A stretch of DNA of 64,000 bases, from NCBI GenBank assembly GCA_039654915.1, contig CM077595.1, positions 92,917,501 through 92,981,500 of the forward strand. Direction: 5' to 3'. The notes under the pieces were generated by a model. It saw nothing but the letters and a program-made list of their open reading frames with translations, was not told where the DNA came from and did not search any database. The DNA is from Aquilaria yunnanensis. Lineage: Eukaryota > Streptophyta > Magnoliopsida > Malvales > Thymelaeaceae. Positions 33,017 through 45,161 of the stretch are shown one piece after another (position 1 is the first letter of the stretch; every line of letters starts with the position of its first letter). The translations under genes were made by a program, and so were the position numbers.

Positions 33017-33722
33017 TGTAACATCTCAATATCCCAAACGGAAGAAATGTAGGAAGCCGTATATGGATATATAGGCTCTAGATCTAGAGCATAAATATCT
33101 AACATTTATCCTTTTCACAAAAGATAGTCCATGTGGTATGAGCAAGTATTTTGTTGATCAGTTTTGAATTTGGGTCGTTACTAATGGTATCAAGGTATGA
33201 AAATGGTTCAAAGTATATGATTATGTTTATGGGATGAGAAATTCCTATGCAAAGAGTCCGTTTCAACACCTAGCACTTATCTTTAGTGATAGTCCATGTG
33301 GTATAGGCAGGTATTTCGTTGAATGGTTCTAGACTTAAGTTGCTATAGATTGTATCATAGCTAATCTAGAACCATGATGATGTGGCATACTGGTTGTGAA
33401 TATGCATCATCTACTAGGATGATCCTGGATTAGAGATGTTATTTGGCCAAAGGTCAAATAATCCGATTAGAGAGATTACTAATCCAGGGGACCATGTAAT
33501 CTGAGCGACTCCAATGAGGATGTTGGGTACATAAATTGGGGGGGGGGGGGGGGAGGAAGAATTTGTAACACCCCTATATTCCATATAAGAGAAATGTGAG
33601 AAGTCTTAGATGGACATATAGGCTCTAGATCCAAAGTATAAATACCTAGTGCTTATTCTTTTCACAAAGGATAACCTATGGGCATGTGTTTTGTTAATCG
33701 ATTCTAGACTTAAATCGTTACA
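33017..33722 (+). mobile_element. Complete TRIM (miniature LTR retrotransposon)
   Basis: The 706-bp element has a perfect TSD GTTTT at 33012-33016 and 33723-33727. LTRs are 33017-33182 and 33564-33722 (about 160 bp, TGTAACA.. to ..GTTACA/T), sharing ATGGATATATAGGCTCTAGA and the ATAAATA..TAG..CTTATCCTTTTCACAAA blocks. Directly after the 5' LTR is TGGTATCAAGGTATG, close to the initiator-Met tRNA PBS. Directly before the 3' LTR is a G-run plus GAGGAAGAA as the PPT. The interior is under 400 bp and non-coding. Confidence 0.85.
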
Positions 33723-34476
33723 GTTTTATTTAATTGTTTTTAATTTTTAATAGTTCTCAAATTGAGTCATGGTTGAAACAAATAAATAAAAAAATTAAAT
33801 ATAAATTGAAACTGAAAGCATGTTGTTCAGTGCCTATGTCAACGAAACAAAAAAAAAGTTAGTGATTTGTATGAACGAAATAAAAAATTTAGGAACTAAA
33901 AAATCGTTTTACTAAACAGGGAAGGCTTGAATGGGGTCAACAAGTTAAATCCAGGTCAGGAAACAGGTCGCGGGTGGAGGTGGTTTCATCTTCCTTCTTG
34001 GGTGGCGAGACAAGGGCGACGTGGGTTGGGTTCAATGGGGACGTCCCAAGCGGCTTCCCGGAGAGGCGGATGAAGCGTGGCAGGGGAGGTATCAAGAGCG
34101 GTCGGGGACTGGTGCGACATGGCTATTCTTCTCTCTCCTTTAGTTTTTACACGAATAACGATGGGAACACCTGGGGACGGTGGCGTGACATCGATAAACT
34201 CAAGAACGGCGGTCTTAGGCTGTCGGCAGTAGCTTGAGGCAGCGTTTTGGGGCTGGAGGCGTCGAGCGGTAGCAAAAACACTACTGGGGTGAAGGCGGCA
34301 AAGGGAGGAAGCTAGGGTAAGAAGGCGAAAAAATAGGGGCTACAGACACCATTTTGCTCTTTTATAGTTTTTTTTTGTTGTTATTTTCTTAGCTTTTTTC
34401 TCCCATTTTCTTTAAAATGGTGACTCATATTTACAATACAAGTGTTATGAATGTGATTAACAACCAAATTTGAGTC

Positions 34477-34808
34477 AATTCGTTTTAACTTAAGTCAACT
34501 GACTTATTTTCACTTTTATATTTTTTATCCTGAAACTAATTTTATTTAAAAGTCAATATTATGTAGATGTAATAATCCATTTGAAAGTAAATTTTCATGA
34601 TATTGTTAAATTTTTTATGAATTTTTATTTTCTAATTTCTTAAACTAGAAAAATTAATAAAAATTTAATAAGATTAGAAAATTGTATTTTCAATAGATTA
34701 TTATAGCTACATAATTTTAAATTTTAATTAAAATTAGTTTCGGGTAACAAAGACGTAAAAATAAGAATAATTCATTTTGAAATCAATTAACTTCAGTTAA
34801 AATGCATT
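34477..34808. mobile_element. About 330-bp MITE, copy 1
   Basis: The ends are inverted: AATTCGTTTTAACTTAAG on the left and, on the minus strand, AATGCATTTTAACTGAAG from the right. The whole element aligns with copy 2 at 53498-53827, including GACTTATTTT, AATAATCCATTTGAAAGT and ATTATAGCTACATAAT. It lies inside the solo LTR. Confidence 0.7.
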
Positions 34809-35372
34809 GGCGTCTCATCAAAATCAAATTTGTAGAGGTTTAAATCTCTTAGGATAAAATCTTGTTAGAATTGTTGTCCAAGTCCACAAAAACTCTTATT
34901 TTCAGTGAAATTTCATTTCACCCCAGAACTTTCAGGATTTATCAAATTAGCCCAAAATCTTATAAAATTATTAGGTTCTTCCCAGATTTTTATAAATTCA
35001 CCAAATTTGCCCCCAAACTCTTGGGAGTTGGCAATTTTACCCAGAATTTGCAATTTGCCTGAAAAGATTCTAAAAACCGTCAATTCACTCCAAACTCTTC
35101 CACTTTGCCTACATTAAGTACCTAGACTAAATTAATTCACATTTCAACCCTAAATGTCCATTCTAAATTCCTAAAGATTTATAACACAAAATAATGACAT
35201 GATCTAAATGCAATTAATCATTTTAACTTCCTAAGTTCTAAAATGACCAAGTTGACTCACATGTCCTATAAAATGATCAAATTACCCTTGAAAAAAAAAA
35301 TGCCTCCTTAAACTAATTTTTTAATCTAAAACTAAACTAAAATTAGCATCCTAACAAAATTAGGTGTCAACA

Positions 35373-37019
35373 ATTAAAAATATATAACTTTTATAAAAAT
35401 ATTATAACATTAATTTTTAGATTTCTTACAGTGTAAGATCATAATAAATTAGCAATTTAGACAAAAAAAAAATATATGCAAAAAACACTCTATAGTATAT
35501 TAATTTTAATGTAAACCAAATTAGTCATTTTGGATTTTACTGAGGTGATGTTCATTTATCATGACTGGCACATGGCCATTTCCTTTTTGTTTTTGATAGA
35601 AGTGATAAGTATAAGTTTTACTCAGCAATATTTATTATTGGGTAAAATGTGATGCCTTAAATTTAGAATTTTCGTTGCAAATTGGTCATCAACATCTTCT
35701 CGATGCATATTGGTTATAGTGCACCGCATATTGGTGTCTAGTCATATAAAAATTCACTAACTTTAATGTAACTGCAAAGCATTAAATTTTTTAAATTTTA
35801 ATTTAAACTGTAAGATAATTATTTTCAAAGAAATTTAATTGTGTCATAATTTTTTATTAGTTAATGGGCTATTTAATTATAAGTTTTTTCTGTCAATAAA
35901 TTACGTTTTCATGCTAACTCAATTTTTTCCGTAGATCTGGAGACCAATATGTACAAAACATAAGATTGAAGATTGATTCGTAATGGTAGTAATAGGTTTG
36001 AGACCAACATTATATTTACCATTAATTAGGTGTACCCCTTTATTATCCCAGTTAACTTGCACTTATTATCGGACTCATTAATATTTTTCTGGGCATGCCT
36101 GAGGTTTGGTAAAAATTATATAGTTACGAGTTTCAAAACTTATTCCTACGTTCTCTAAATTTTTTCAGCCTTGTTGAAGAAAAATATTGTATTGTATTTG
36201 TAGAGAAAATTATTAATATAATCATCCATTAACTGCTAACATTTTTTACATAATTTATATTTTAAGATAAAATAATTATTAGATATTTTAAATTAGAATT
36301 TAAAAACTGGCATCTAACAATGTAAAGAAAGAAAAAATTAGCGCGTAAATATAGGCCTCCATATGCCTGGGGAATGAAAATAGTAATTAACATGCACCAA
36401 AATTTCAAAGGGAATATTATAATTGACCCTTAATTTTTTTTTTTTACTACAAATTGTTTTGGCTTGATTACAAAATGTAGTGTTTGAAAAATATGAGGTA
36501 ATACTATATCTTTGAATATGTCTAATTGGATATATTTGGGAATTTTTAGATTTATTTCTCATTATCATAACTAATTTTCTTCATGTGTTCTACTCTATGT
36601 TGTGACTTCATCTTCTCTAGCAACAGACAATGACGTTTCGACATTGTGAATCTTCATCTTCTCCAGCCACTGCTGCCTCCAACGATGTTTCCAGTGACAA
36701 TGCTGTCATCACACTAAAGATAAGCTAACAGATTTAGGTATTTGTTGCGCTTCTTCTTTTTCTCCGGATCACCAAAGTTGCCTTTCCTAAATTGCAAAAC
36801 TTCTTTTCTTGCCGTTGCCACTTGTTGGGAATGTCCATATCAGATCTAGGGAACCCGCTGTCCCCATTGCTCTTTCGTGATCAAGGCTAGTGGTTATCTC
36901 GCAATATCACCTCTATTGTTCAACCTCGGTCGAGATGGTGGTAATTATTGGAAGCAACTGCAGGTCACAATCGTTGATATTGTACCAGATTCTGAAGAGA
37001 TCACATCATCAGCGATATC
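35373..37019. other. AT-rich intergenic DNA, no gene recognised
   Basis: A GC-richer patch at about 36590-36890 (GACTTCATCTTCTCTAGCAA, CTTCTCCAGCCACTGCTGCC) may be decayed captured coding DNA. I cannot assign it, and no open frame extends through it. Confidence 0.45.
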
Positions 37020-37029
37020 TATCATGCTT

Positions 37030-37535
37030 AAAAGCTAATTTTATATATTTATTTAGACACTTTTATTTTTTTACTTTAGATACCTTTATTTCTAAAAAGA
37101 ATAAAATTATCTGCATATTGGTTTAAACATTTTCATATATTTATATTAGACACTTTTATATATTAATTTAGATACTTTCACTTATTACTTTAGATACTCT
37201 TATTTCTAAAAATAAAAAATTATTTGCATATTACTCCAGATACTTTTACATATTGCGTCAAACACTTTTGTATATTGTTTTATATACTTTACTTATTACT
37301 TTGGACACTTTTATTTCTAAAGAGAATAAATTGTCTACATTTTGCTTCAGACACTTTTATATATTATTTAGACACTTTAATAGGCTTACACGTCATTTGT
37401 AAAGAAAACAAATATTTGCATTTTTTCTAAAGGAAACAATTTGTTTGCATATTGTTTCAGATAATTTTACATACTTATTAGACACTTTTATCTATTTGTT
37501 TAGACATTTATGCCTCTTCTCTTAGACATTGGTTA
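37030..37535. repeat. Degenerate minisatellite of TTTAGACACTTTTAT units
   Basis: A short motif, (A/T)TTTAGA(C/T)ACTTTTATATATT, recurs about every 20-40 bp. It is organised into longer ~120-bp blocks that also contain TTTCTAAA(A/G)A(G/A)AATAAA and TTTGCATATT. The small open frames here arise from the repeat. Confidence 0.6.
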
Positions 37536-39606
37536 TTATTGCTAAAAAATTGACAAATTCTTAGTTTTTCTAATAGGTATATACTACAATAGGATTAGGA
37601 AAATGTTGAATAAAAAAGTTTAGTACATCTATAAAAGGTTTAGATATGCTCATTCATGCATCAAAGTCTCAAATTTATGTGGATTAAATTTGAGTGTTCC
37701 GAAAATCTTGATCAAAAGTGCAACATTTTCTAAATTTGCAAAATTTACACATGAAGTAGTTCATAATTAGTAAATGTCATATTTCAATGGGAAAATGCTA
37801 TCATCAATGACCATTATAGCCTGTGATGGATATGAATCGTTGGATGTGTGAGTCTCACACATCCAGTGGCCCAGATCCATATCAAACTGTAACAATTTGT
37901 GATGTTATAAGAGTCCATTTCAATGTTAGGACTATTCAATCTGTATAAAAATATATATATTTTATACAACTCCTCCTGAGTTTGCAGATTTTGTAGAATA
38001 AATATTCCATTTTATAACCTTATTAAGTTTTTAGTTAAAGGCGCCAAATAATCTGGAGACTCAATTGAAAAAAAAAATAAATTAGTAGATGGACACGGAA
38101 AAAAAAAATCGATTAACTGATGTGCATATTATAAAAAAAAAATTGATGTCAAGCCGAACAAAATGGATTTAATATTTGCAGGGGCATAATCTACGGAGTC
38201 TAATAGTAAGCCAAAAAGAAAAGGGCTTAATACATGTGGGTACATACATTTACACATAAATTAGGTGAATGGTCGTGCATTATTGCTGAAATTGTTGTTT
38301 GAGCGATCTTGATAAAGCAAAGACTAGGGATCAATATAATAAAAAATCAAACTTCTAGGAACTTGAATAAAATGAATATTAGAAGTCAATTATCAATTAA
38401 AATAGTTTAAAGATGAAAAAGAATAAAACTCGATCCCTTTAGAGCATTTTCTTGGACTGGGCTATTAGTGGCTTGGTCCAATTTATTCTTAGTGTAGGTC
38501 TACACTAATTTTAACATGTAATTTATGTGTGTATTTATATATAATAATGATGGCACGTAAATTGCATAGGTGTTAGATAATGGAGCCATGGAGCAGGGTC
38601 CTAAAAAGAAGCTTGGAGCTCTGTGATTTAACTTGGAAATCAGCCAATCGATTAGACAGGTCACTGGTACATAAGGGCATGATTGTTGCTTTTCACTAGT
38701 CCAATTAGTATTGTTTTCATAAATGTCCGGGCAGACATTTTGGCAGGTCAGATAAAATTAATCAAATTAATTGGTCTAACTGGTGTGGACTAGTCAAAAG
38801 GGGAGGAAGTGGAATGAGCATAAAAAGGGAGTTGGATTTGGGGAAAATTACAGTTCTTTGCCATTGATTAGCTAGCTAATGAGGTGTCAAGTGTTAATAC
38901 ACCTTATCCCCTCATTTGGTAGAGTTTACAATTTTTATAATTAGCGTTAGAGTTTTTGATAATTTATTTAATAGTTAAAATAAAAACACTAAACGCTAAA
39001 AGCTGTCATTAAATAATTTTTTTTAAAAATTTAGTGCTAATCATTGGTATAATACCAAAATGAGATCATTTTCTCTATCTTACACCGTAAGAACAGAGGA
39101 GCCTGGTTTTTGCGTCCTTTTTGTCTGCCATCAATGAAGCACCTCCCCACCTCGCAAGCTCCTCCTCTAGCCACCTAAAGCCTTATATCCAATTCCTTTT
39201 TGCCCTCTCAAACTTTTCCAAACTCCCTCAGACAACATTAGTTATTGACTTTCAAGCAACATAACCTAATTTGTTTTCCATGTATGACGAGAAGCTTAGG
39301 ATTGGTGGCCATAGACAATTTGATTCATTGACAAGGATTGACGGTGATGATTGGCCCAACTCATCCAGGCAATGCTAAAAAAATGGCTAAGCTCAAGCAA
39401 GTATGCTGCTGGTGTGTGCGAGAGAGGATGCAACTCTAGAAAATTGGGTTTGACAAAAGTGGGGAAAGTTGTATAAGGTGAAATTAACTAAAAACTGAAG
39501 GCATTTTTCAATTTCAGCTATGGGTTTTGTCAACTTGCATTGGACCAACGAATAATGCGTATGTATTAATCACATTTAATTCGAACTGTACTCCCCCACT
39601 ATTATT
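37536..39606. other. Intergenic DNA, no gene recognised
   Basis: I looked for conserved protein-like frames on both strands and saw none. Composition is AT-rich with A runs at 38065-38145. Confidence 0.5.
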
Positions 39607-39838
39607 TTATCTTTTCTCTTTTTTTATTAATGTTTTTTTATAATCAAATGTAAGTACAAGCCTTATTAGGGAGAGATAAAGTGAACTTACATGTTGCTCA
39701 AAACTTGGAAGATAATCAGCTATACTTGCCATTATAACTTTGCCATGCAAGTTGGACGAAAAGATTCGAACTCCAGGCGTGGCTAGGGACAAACACTCCT
39801 AGGACCAAGTGGGTTAGAGTTCTGGAACTTTTATTGAT
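39607..39838 (-). mobile_element. Probable tRNA-derived SINE
   Basis: On the minus strand AACCCACTTGGTCCTAGGAG resembles a plant SINE box A region. GGAGTTCGAATC, about 35 nt later, fits box B (GGTTCGAATC). Further along come TTGTACTTACATTTG and an A-rich tail (ATAAAAAAACATTAATAAAA) near 39620. TSDs were not clear. Confidence 0.45.
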
Positions 39839-40448
39839 GTTAACCTTGCATTAATGGAACTAGAAGAATACACACACACGCACGCACACACACACACGCA
39901 CACACCAGACAGAAAATTTGATGCCAATATGTAGTGTAACAATTTTATCAAATTTTCATTTCATTTCACAAATTCAATGCACGATCACACTCTCCCGTCC
40001 TGTAAAGGGTGAAACATTTCTCTGAGAACGGAAATAAGGCACATGTAATTTTTTATATTTTTTCAATTTTCCCTCAAAGCTAAAATTAAAAAGAAAAATC
40101 ATTTTGGGTTTTGTGCCGTGAGAGTTCAAATGATGATTAAAAAAAATTCTTTTATGTTGTAAATGTTTAAATGAAGATTGAAAAGGAAATGAATTCTTAT
40201 TAGGTTTTATAAAGTGAGAATTTGAGTTACTTTGTACCTTCAGCCATTCTACAAGAGAAAAAAAAATTGTAATATCGTAGAACCAAATAAAAATATTTAT
40301 TACATATACTAATGCTCTAATTATTATTCCTTTTGTCTCATAAAGAATGATGCATTTCTCTGGGCACGAATATTAAGGAGCATGTAGTTTGTTATATATT
40401 TTTTTTCATTTTTTGCCCCTAAAACTAAAAGATCCCTTTTTTGGGTTA
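39839..40448. other. Intergenic DNA with a CA-type microsatellite
   Basis: About 39870-39905 is (CA)n interrupted by CG steps. Otherwise there is AT-rich DNA without a coding frame. Confidence 0.5.
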
Positions 40449-41431
40449 GGCCTAAATATATATTTAGCCTCTGAACTTGGACAACTCATGTAAGTTAGTC
40501 TACAACTCAGTACTCAGTAATTGTTGGCCCCTGAACAGTCCACAACTCAATACTCAGTAATTGATGACCCTTGAACTTTGTAAAAGCTTGCAACGTAGTC
40601 CATGTTGCGTAAACATGTTGATGGAAAAATTACAAATGTAATGTCGGTCTTTTTTACTTTGTCATAAGAAATACTCTTCTTTTAGAATTATCCAAATAAG
40701 TCTTCCCCCCTCCTCATCATTTCTTTTGCCTTCGCAAAATTCATTATGTTCTTACTTCGCATTTGGCACCAAATCATTGTGCGCTATTCAAGTAGAGTGT
40801 GAGTTTCAAAAGCTAAAACTAGTTATTCTACACATGGAAAGTCGACTCATCACTCATCATCTTGGTGCTCAGCTTCTCCCTAGATAAGAAACAATGCCAT
40901 ATGATCATGGATTACAAATTCATGCTTAATGGCAACTTGCAATACAAGATTAATGTAAAATGCTATGTTCCACACAAAATGCTCAGAATTAATGCCTTGG
41001 AAGATGAGATTTTCAATTGTTGTAAGCTTTACGAATGAAATCAAATATCTCCATAGGTTGGATCTATTTGTAATTCACGGTGGCGTGAAGTCAAGCAATG
41101 TTCTCTTGAATGTCTTTGCCAAGATTGTGGGCTTCAGGTTGGCAAGGTTGAAAATGGAAGAAGCCTAAGTGGATAAAGCAAAAACTACTGAGGATTATGA
41201 ATTAGTTATGAAAATAGGAAGCGTGATTATTGCTTTTGACGAGTTAAATTTGGGGGTGGATTAGCTGCTAAAGGTTTGTGAGGGTTTCAAGTTTGGTGAC
41301 AGCCTCGTTGAAAACTGTTAAGGTGGTTATGGAGCCTCCCTGTCCAAGGAAGCAGTCGAAGAAGAAGGAGGCAACAACGGTTTGGTGTTCAACAGCTACA
41401 GAAGTTTAGGAGTCAAATGTATATTTAGGCC
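40449..41431. mobile_element. Pack-MULE-like element carrying a kinase fragment
   Basis: The left end is GGCCTAAATATATATTTAGC. The right end on the minus strand is GGCCTAAATATACATTTGAC. Similarity fades after about 30-40 bp. The flanking 9-mers TTTGGGTTA (40440-40448) and TTTGGGATA (41432-41440) agree at 8 of 9 positions, as for an old Mutator-type insertion. The 983-bp element encodes no transposase; its interior is a receptor-kinase pseudogene. Confidence 0.65.
40800..41400 (+). pseudogene. Receptor-like serine/threonine kinase fragment
   Basis: Across more than one frame the translation follows plant receptor-like kinases. It has MDYKFMLNGNLQYKI (the Val-Tyr-Glu-Phe-Met-Pro-Asn-Gly-Asn region), then ELMPWKMRFSIVV and IKYLHRLDLFVIHGG, then VKSSNVLLNVFAKIVGFRLA (catalytic loop and DFG segment). 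The catalytic Asp of His-Gly/Arg-Asp is Gly, and Asp-Phe-Gly reads Gly-Phe-Arg. Stops and frameshifts occur before and after. It is therefore a dead fragment, probably from a kinase like the At2g45590 group; that assignment is from memory of the family. Confidence 0.7.
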
Positions 41432-42195
41432 TTTGGGATATGTGGTGAGGTTTAAATAATGATTAAGAAAAATTATTTTTTATGTCTGTGTAGTAAAAGT
41501 TTTATTAAAGATTAAAAAATAAAAGGTTTCATTTTTTGGTTTTATATGGTAAAAGCATAAATGGGGACAATAAAGTATATTGGATGTAAAAAAATTTCCA
41601 AAAAAAGAAGCACTTCTTCCTTGTTCCTTCTTTCATTTTGGAATGGTAAAAAAAAATTACATTTATCCCTTTTGTGGATGAATAGAGTATCAATTATTGA
41701 GGATAAACACCATACTTGTATAATCTACTCAGTCTACCACCACTACAAGCTCACACAACAAAGGTCATATTTGGAAACGGCTGAAAATTAGTGTTAGAGT
41801 TTCGAATTGGAGGCTTGAGGTTTCGTCGTGGTTTCTTTGTCTTTTTATGTTAATAATACTCACTCATCTTTCAAAAATTTTATAAAAAAAAATTAGAGGT
41901 TAACTTTCTAGCTTTTTTTTTTCTTTTTAAATTCTAAAGTAGCATCGATGCTAAATGAGCCTAGAAATACATAAAAAAATTTTGGGTGCTCAATTTTTTT
42001 ATAAGAAAAATGTACAAATTTACCATTGACATATTAACTATAGAGTGATTTTGCTATTAAGATTTTTTTTATTTTAAATTTGTCATTTATTTTTTTCTAT
42101 TAAAACAATTTTACCACTGTTCCTTAAAAATATCAGTAATAAATTTGTGACAAAAAAAAATATCAATAACAAAATCACTTTATAACTAAATAATA
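41432..42195. other. AT-rich intergenic DNA
   Basis: No gene or clear element was recognised between the two MULE-like elements. The frame at 41561-41791 lacks motifs. Confidence 0.5.
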
Positions 42196-43656
42196 GGGTA
42201 AAATCCAACGGGGGTCACCTAGCTTATTTTTTTGTCCTTAACGGGTACCTTACCTTCAAATTGTCCTACCGAGGTACCTTACCTCTTATCGCGTGTCCTA
42301 TCTGGGTACTTTCCGTTGATTCCATCGTTAAGTCTCACGGAAATTGCTGACGTGGCATTAATTAATGCTACAATAAACTTAAAATAACAACTTTGGACCC
42401 TAAACTTTTCCAACCACTAATTCTAAACCTAAAATTTACAGATCTAACACCTAAATCACTTTTTTTTTGTTGGATCCACCAACATCTCCTTTTTACCCGC
42501 CTGATTCTCTAAGTGAATCCAAAACCAGATCTAAAATAATAAAAGAAAAGCCAATAAATCTTTCCAGAAATAACAATCAGAACTAATACGACTTTGTTAC
42601 TGAAATTTCCAGTATCACTATCGTTGAAATTCGGTCATCTCTCTTGCGCCGCCGAATCGGAGCTCACCAGAAATGTCATTGCAAAGAAGACTGAATCGCT
42701 GCCCTGCCCTCATCATGTTCTGGGCTTCCGATTATGAATTCGCCACAAAACTACGTCTTTGTCCATCAATCGCACCAACTGAGCCGGCTTTATCCACACC
42801 TAGCATGTTACCCCCTTCAACTCCTGTTCTTGTTCTCCTTGCTCCTTTGGAAACACGTGGTCGATTGTTCTGGCTTTGACAGCAACGAGGCAATTTCTCG
42901 AGATGGAATTGAAATGAAATTGGGAAAGACTTGAACTTTGAACCTTAACCCCTCATTCCTCATCGCCTTTTCCATCTCCCCCCGTCTCCTCGAGTTCCAA
43001 TTCGGCACCCACATAGCGACAGTGCCTTCAAGTCCCTCCGTTCCCTTTGATCGCTTCGACAGCGACCACGGTGACAGCGTCGATCTCAAGGGTTTCAGGT
43101 TGGATACAACGCGGACAGAGGCAGGTTGGTGCGAGTTTAGGATTTGGAAAGATCGAAGGATCTGATGAACAAGAAACAACTCCGATTCTGATGGCTGATC
43201 GGAGCTCCCAACGGTGGCAATGGTGGCGGAGAGAGAGGTAGAGCGCGGCGGAGGGAGAGATCGGGGGGCGGCGAAGGGAGGACGATGAGGATGAATCGGA
43301 GGACAAATCGGAGGATACTGCGGAGGACGGGGAGGACGACGTAGAGGTCGAGGGCGGCTGGGATGGTGGGCGACAGAGGAAGAGGTTGACGGTGGCTCAA
43401 ATGATTTTGGTGGAAGTTTAAGGGTTAGAATTAGTTATTAGAAAAGTTTAGGGTCCAAAGTTATTATTTTACGTTTATTGTAGCATTAATAAATGTCATG
43501 TCAGCAATTTCCGTGAGACTTAACGATGGAATTAACGGAAAGTATCCAGATAGGACACGCGATAAGAGGTCAGGTACCTCGGTAGGACAATTTAAAGGTA
43601 AGGTACCCGTTTAGAACAAAAAAATAAGCTAGGTGACCCCTGGTGAATTTTAACCC
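42196..43656. mobile_element. Non-autonomous MULE with long TIRs and GC-rich cargo
   Basis: A perfect 9-bp TSD, TAAATAATA, lies at 42187-42195 and 43657-43665. TIRs of about 240 bp (42196-42440 and 43415-43656) start GGGTAAAATCC on the left and GGGTTAAAATTCACC on the inverted right. They share GGTACCTTACCTTYAAATTG, CGCGTGTCCTATCTGG and CACGGAAATTGCTGAC blocks. The interior (about 42600-43420) is far richer in G+C than its surroundings and has overlapping short frames on both strands. It contains no transposase. It looks like captured genic or leader DNA; I do not recognise the source. Confidence 0.85.
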
Positions 43657-45161
43657 TAAATAATAGTTGTAAAATTACTCTAACATACAAAATGAATGAT
43701 AAATTTAAAATAAAAAAAAATTAATAATAAAATTACTTTATGACCAGTAGATTATTAGTAAATTTGCCCCTTTTCCCTTCTTACAATTCATCCACGACGC
43801 CTCATCGTGAGTTGATCGCAAATGGTTTTGACTGTGAGGATAAAGAGCAAAGTTTTAACCAGTTTTATTGTAACATGACGTAAGGGATGAGAAAGTCATA
43901 AATAACTCAAACTCTGTACGTTTCCCATGTCAACAGTGAGGGATCATTGATTAGCTTTTGCGAATTAGTTTCATTCACACGATTGACAAAATTTATCAAT
44001 CACGTGTCTCAAATACTAAACTTGAGACAATATCCAGCCAAATGCGTGTTTCTTAATTCTTACAAACTTTGTATGCTTTTCCTGCTGCTGTTGGGCTGCA
44101 TCTTACTATAATTCATTGAATTGGAATTCTCTAATAGTTTATTCTGAAAAGTGAATTATATAGCAACGCAAAATGAAGTCTTCCGCATCTTTCTCTCAAT
44201 CCTATGCATGTTCAATCTCATACAACAATAGGCACTAGATTTTAAACTGGCTAAGGCTAACAAAAATTGAAAATTGAAATAGATTTATAAATAAAAGCAT
44301 ATAAACTTCCCTTCCCATCCCATAATTATTATCTTTTGAGTGAAATAAATTTTTATAAATTTATTTAAATGTTTTGAAATAATTCTTTTCACATGTTTTA
44401 GAGTAAAAAAAAAGTATAAAAAATTTTAGAGTGAAATAATTCTTTTTTCCAATTCAAGCATATACATTAAGAATAAATTATTAACTATTTTAAACATAAT
44501 TTCCAACAAACTGGTGGCATAGTTAGGGGTGCAGGTACCACAATTTTAAAAAACATAAATTATAGGGCATATTGGTAAATATTTATTTACAAAAAAAAAA
44601 AGAATTTTAGAAAAGATCATAATTTCTAAAATTTATTCTAGTTTTGTACTCAACTTTTATATAGAATAAAATATCATCAAACAAAATTTTCATATTATTA
44701 TTACTAGGTACATTGAGCCAAAAGTCAATAACCATCATTTCTTGTTGTAAATCTATCTTAAACATATTTTTCATGTGCTTGATGATTTCCAACTTCTACT
44801 AAAAATTGTAAATTGAATATTTTTGTTATATTTCATCAAATTTTTGAAAAATTCCATCACTATCCTATACTTTGCTAATTTATTACTTAGCTATTAGTTT
44901 TTGTTTTTATATAGATAAGAACTCTATATGGTTAACTTATACATGGTAAAAATTTTATTAAAATTTTTGTCAAACCTAGTGGCCAAAGCTGATAAAAAAC
45001 TTAATAAATGTCAAAAATAGTTGAAAACTATCAAGTGATGAATGAGAAATTAAAGACCGATTCTGCACCTTCAATCCCAAATTTCTGGTTACGCTACTGC
45101 AACAAACCCACCCTAAGGTTTCTTTTCCCATGTGTGCAAACCCTTTGCATGCTAGATACTA
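43657..45161. other. AT-rich intergenic DNA
   Basis: No open frame with coding features and no clear element in this stretch. Confidence 0.5.

Larger units (their letters stand above)
32811..35372 (-). mobile_element. Solo LTR of a Tat/Ogre-like retrotransposon, with nested insertions
   Basis: On the minus strand the LTR starts TGTTGACACCTAATTTTG (35372) and ends CGTTGGTACA (32811), the same termini as the LTRs at 9314 and 21204. A perfect 5-bp TSD, ATTAA, flanks it (32806-32810 and 35373-35377). A TRIM (33017-33722) and a MITE (34477-34808) lie inside, leaving about 1.5 kb of LTR proper. A GC-rich island at 33960-34340 corresponds in position to the transcribed side of a TATA-like CTATAAAAG on the minus strand near 34360. 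There is no internal domain, so it is a product of LTR-LTR recombination. Confidence 0.75.

Noticed and set aside
33974..34237. 87-codon + strand Gly/Arg-rich frame
   Set aside because: It lies in the GC-rich part of a solo LTR, antisense to the LTR's own direction, and lacks a recognisable motif.
42673..43400. Seven overlapping short frames on both strands
   Set aside because: All lie in the GC-rich interior of a MULE. None is clearly favoured and none matches a family I know, so I describe the cargo instead of calling genes.
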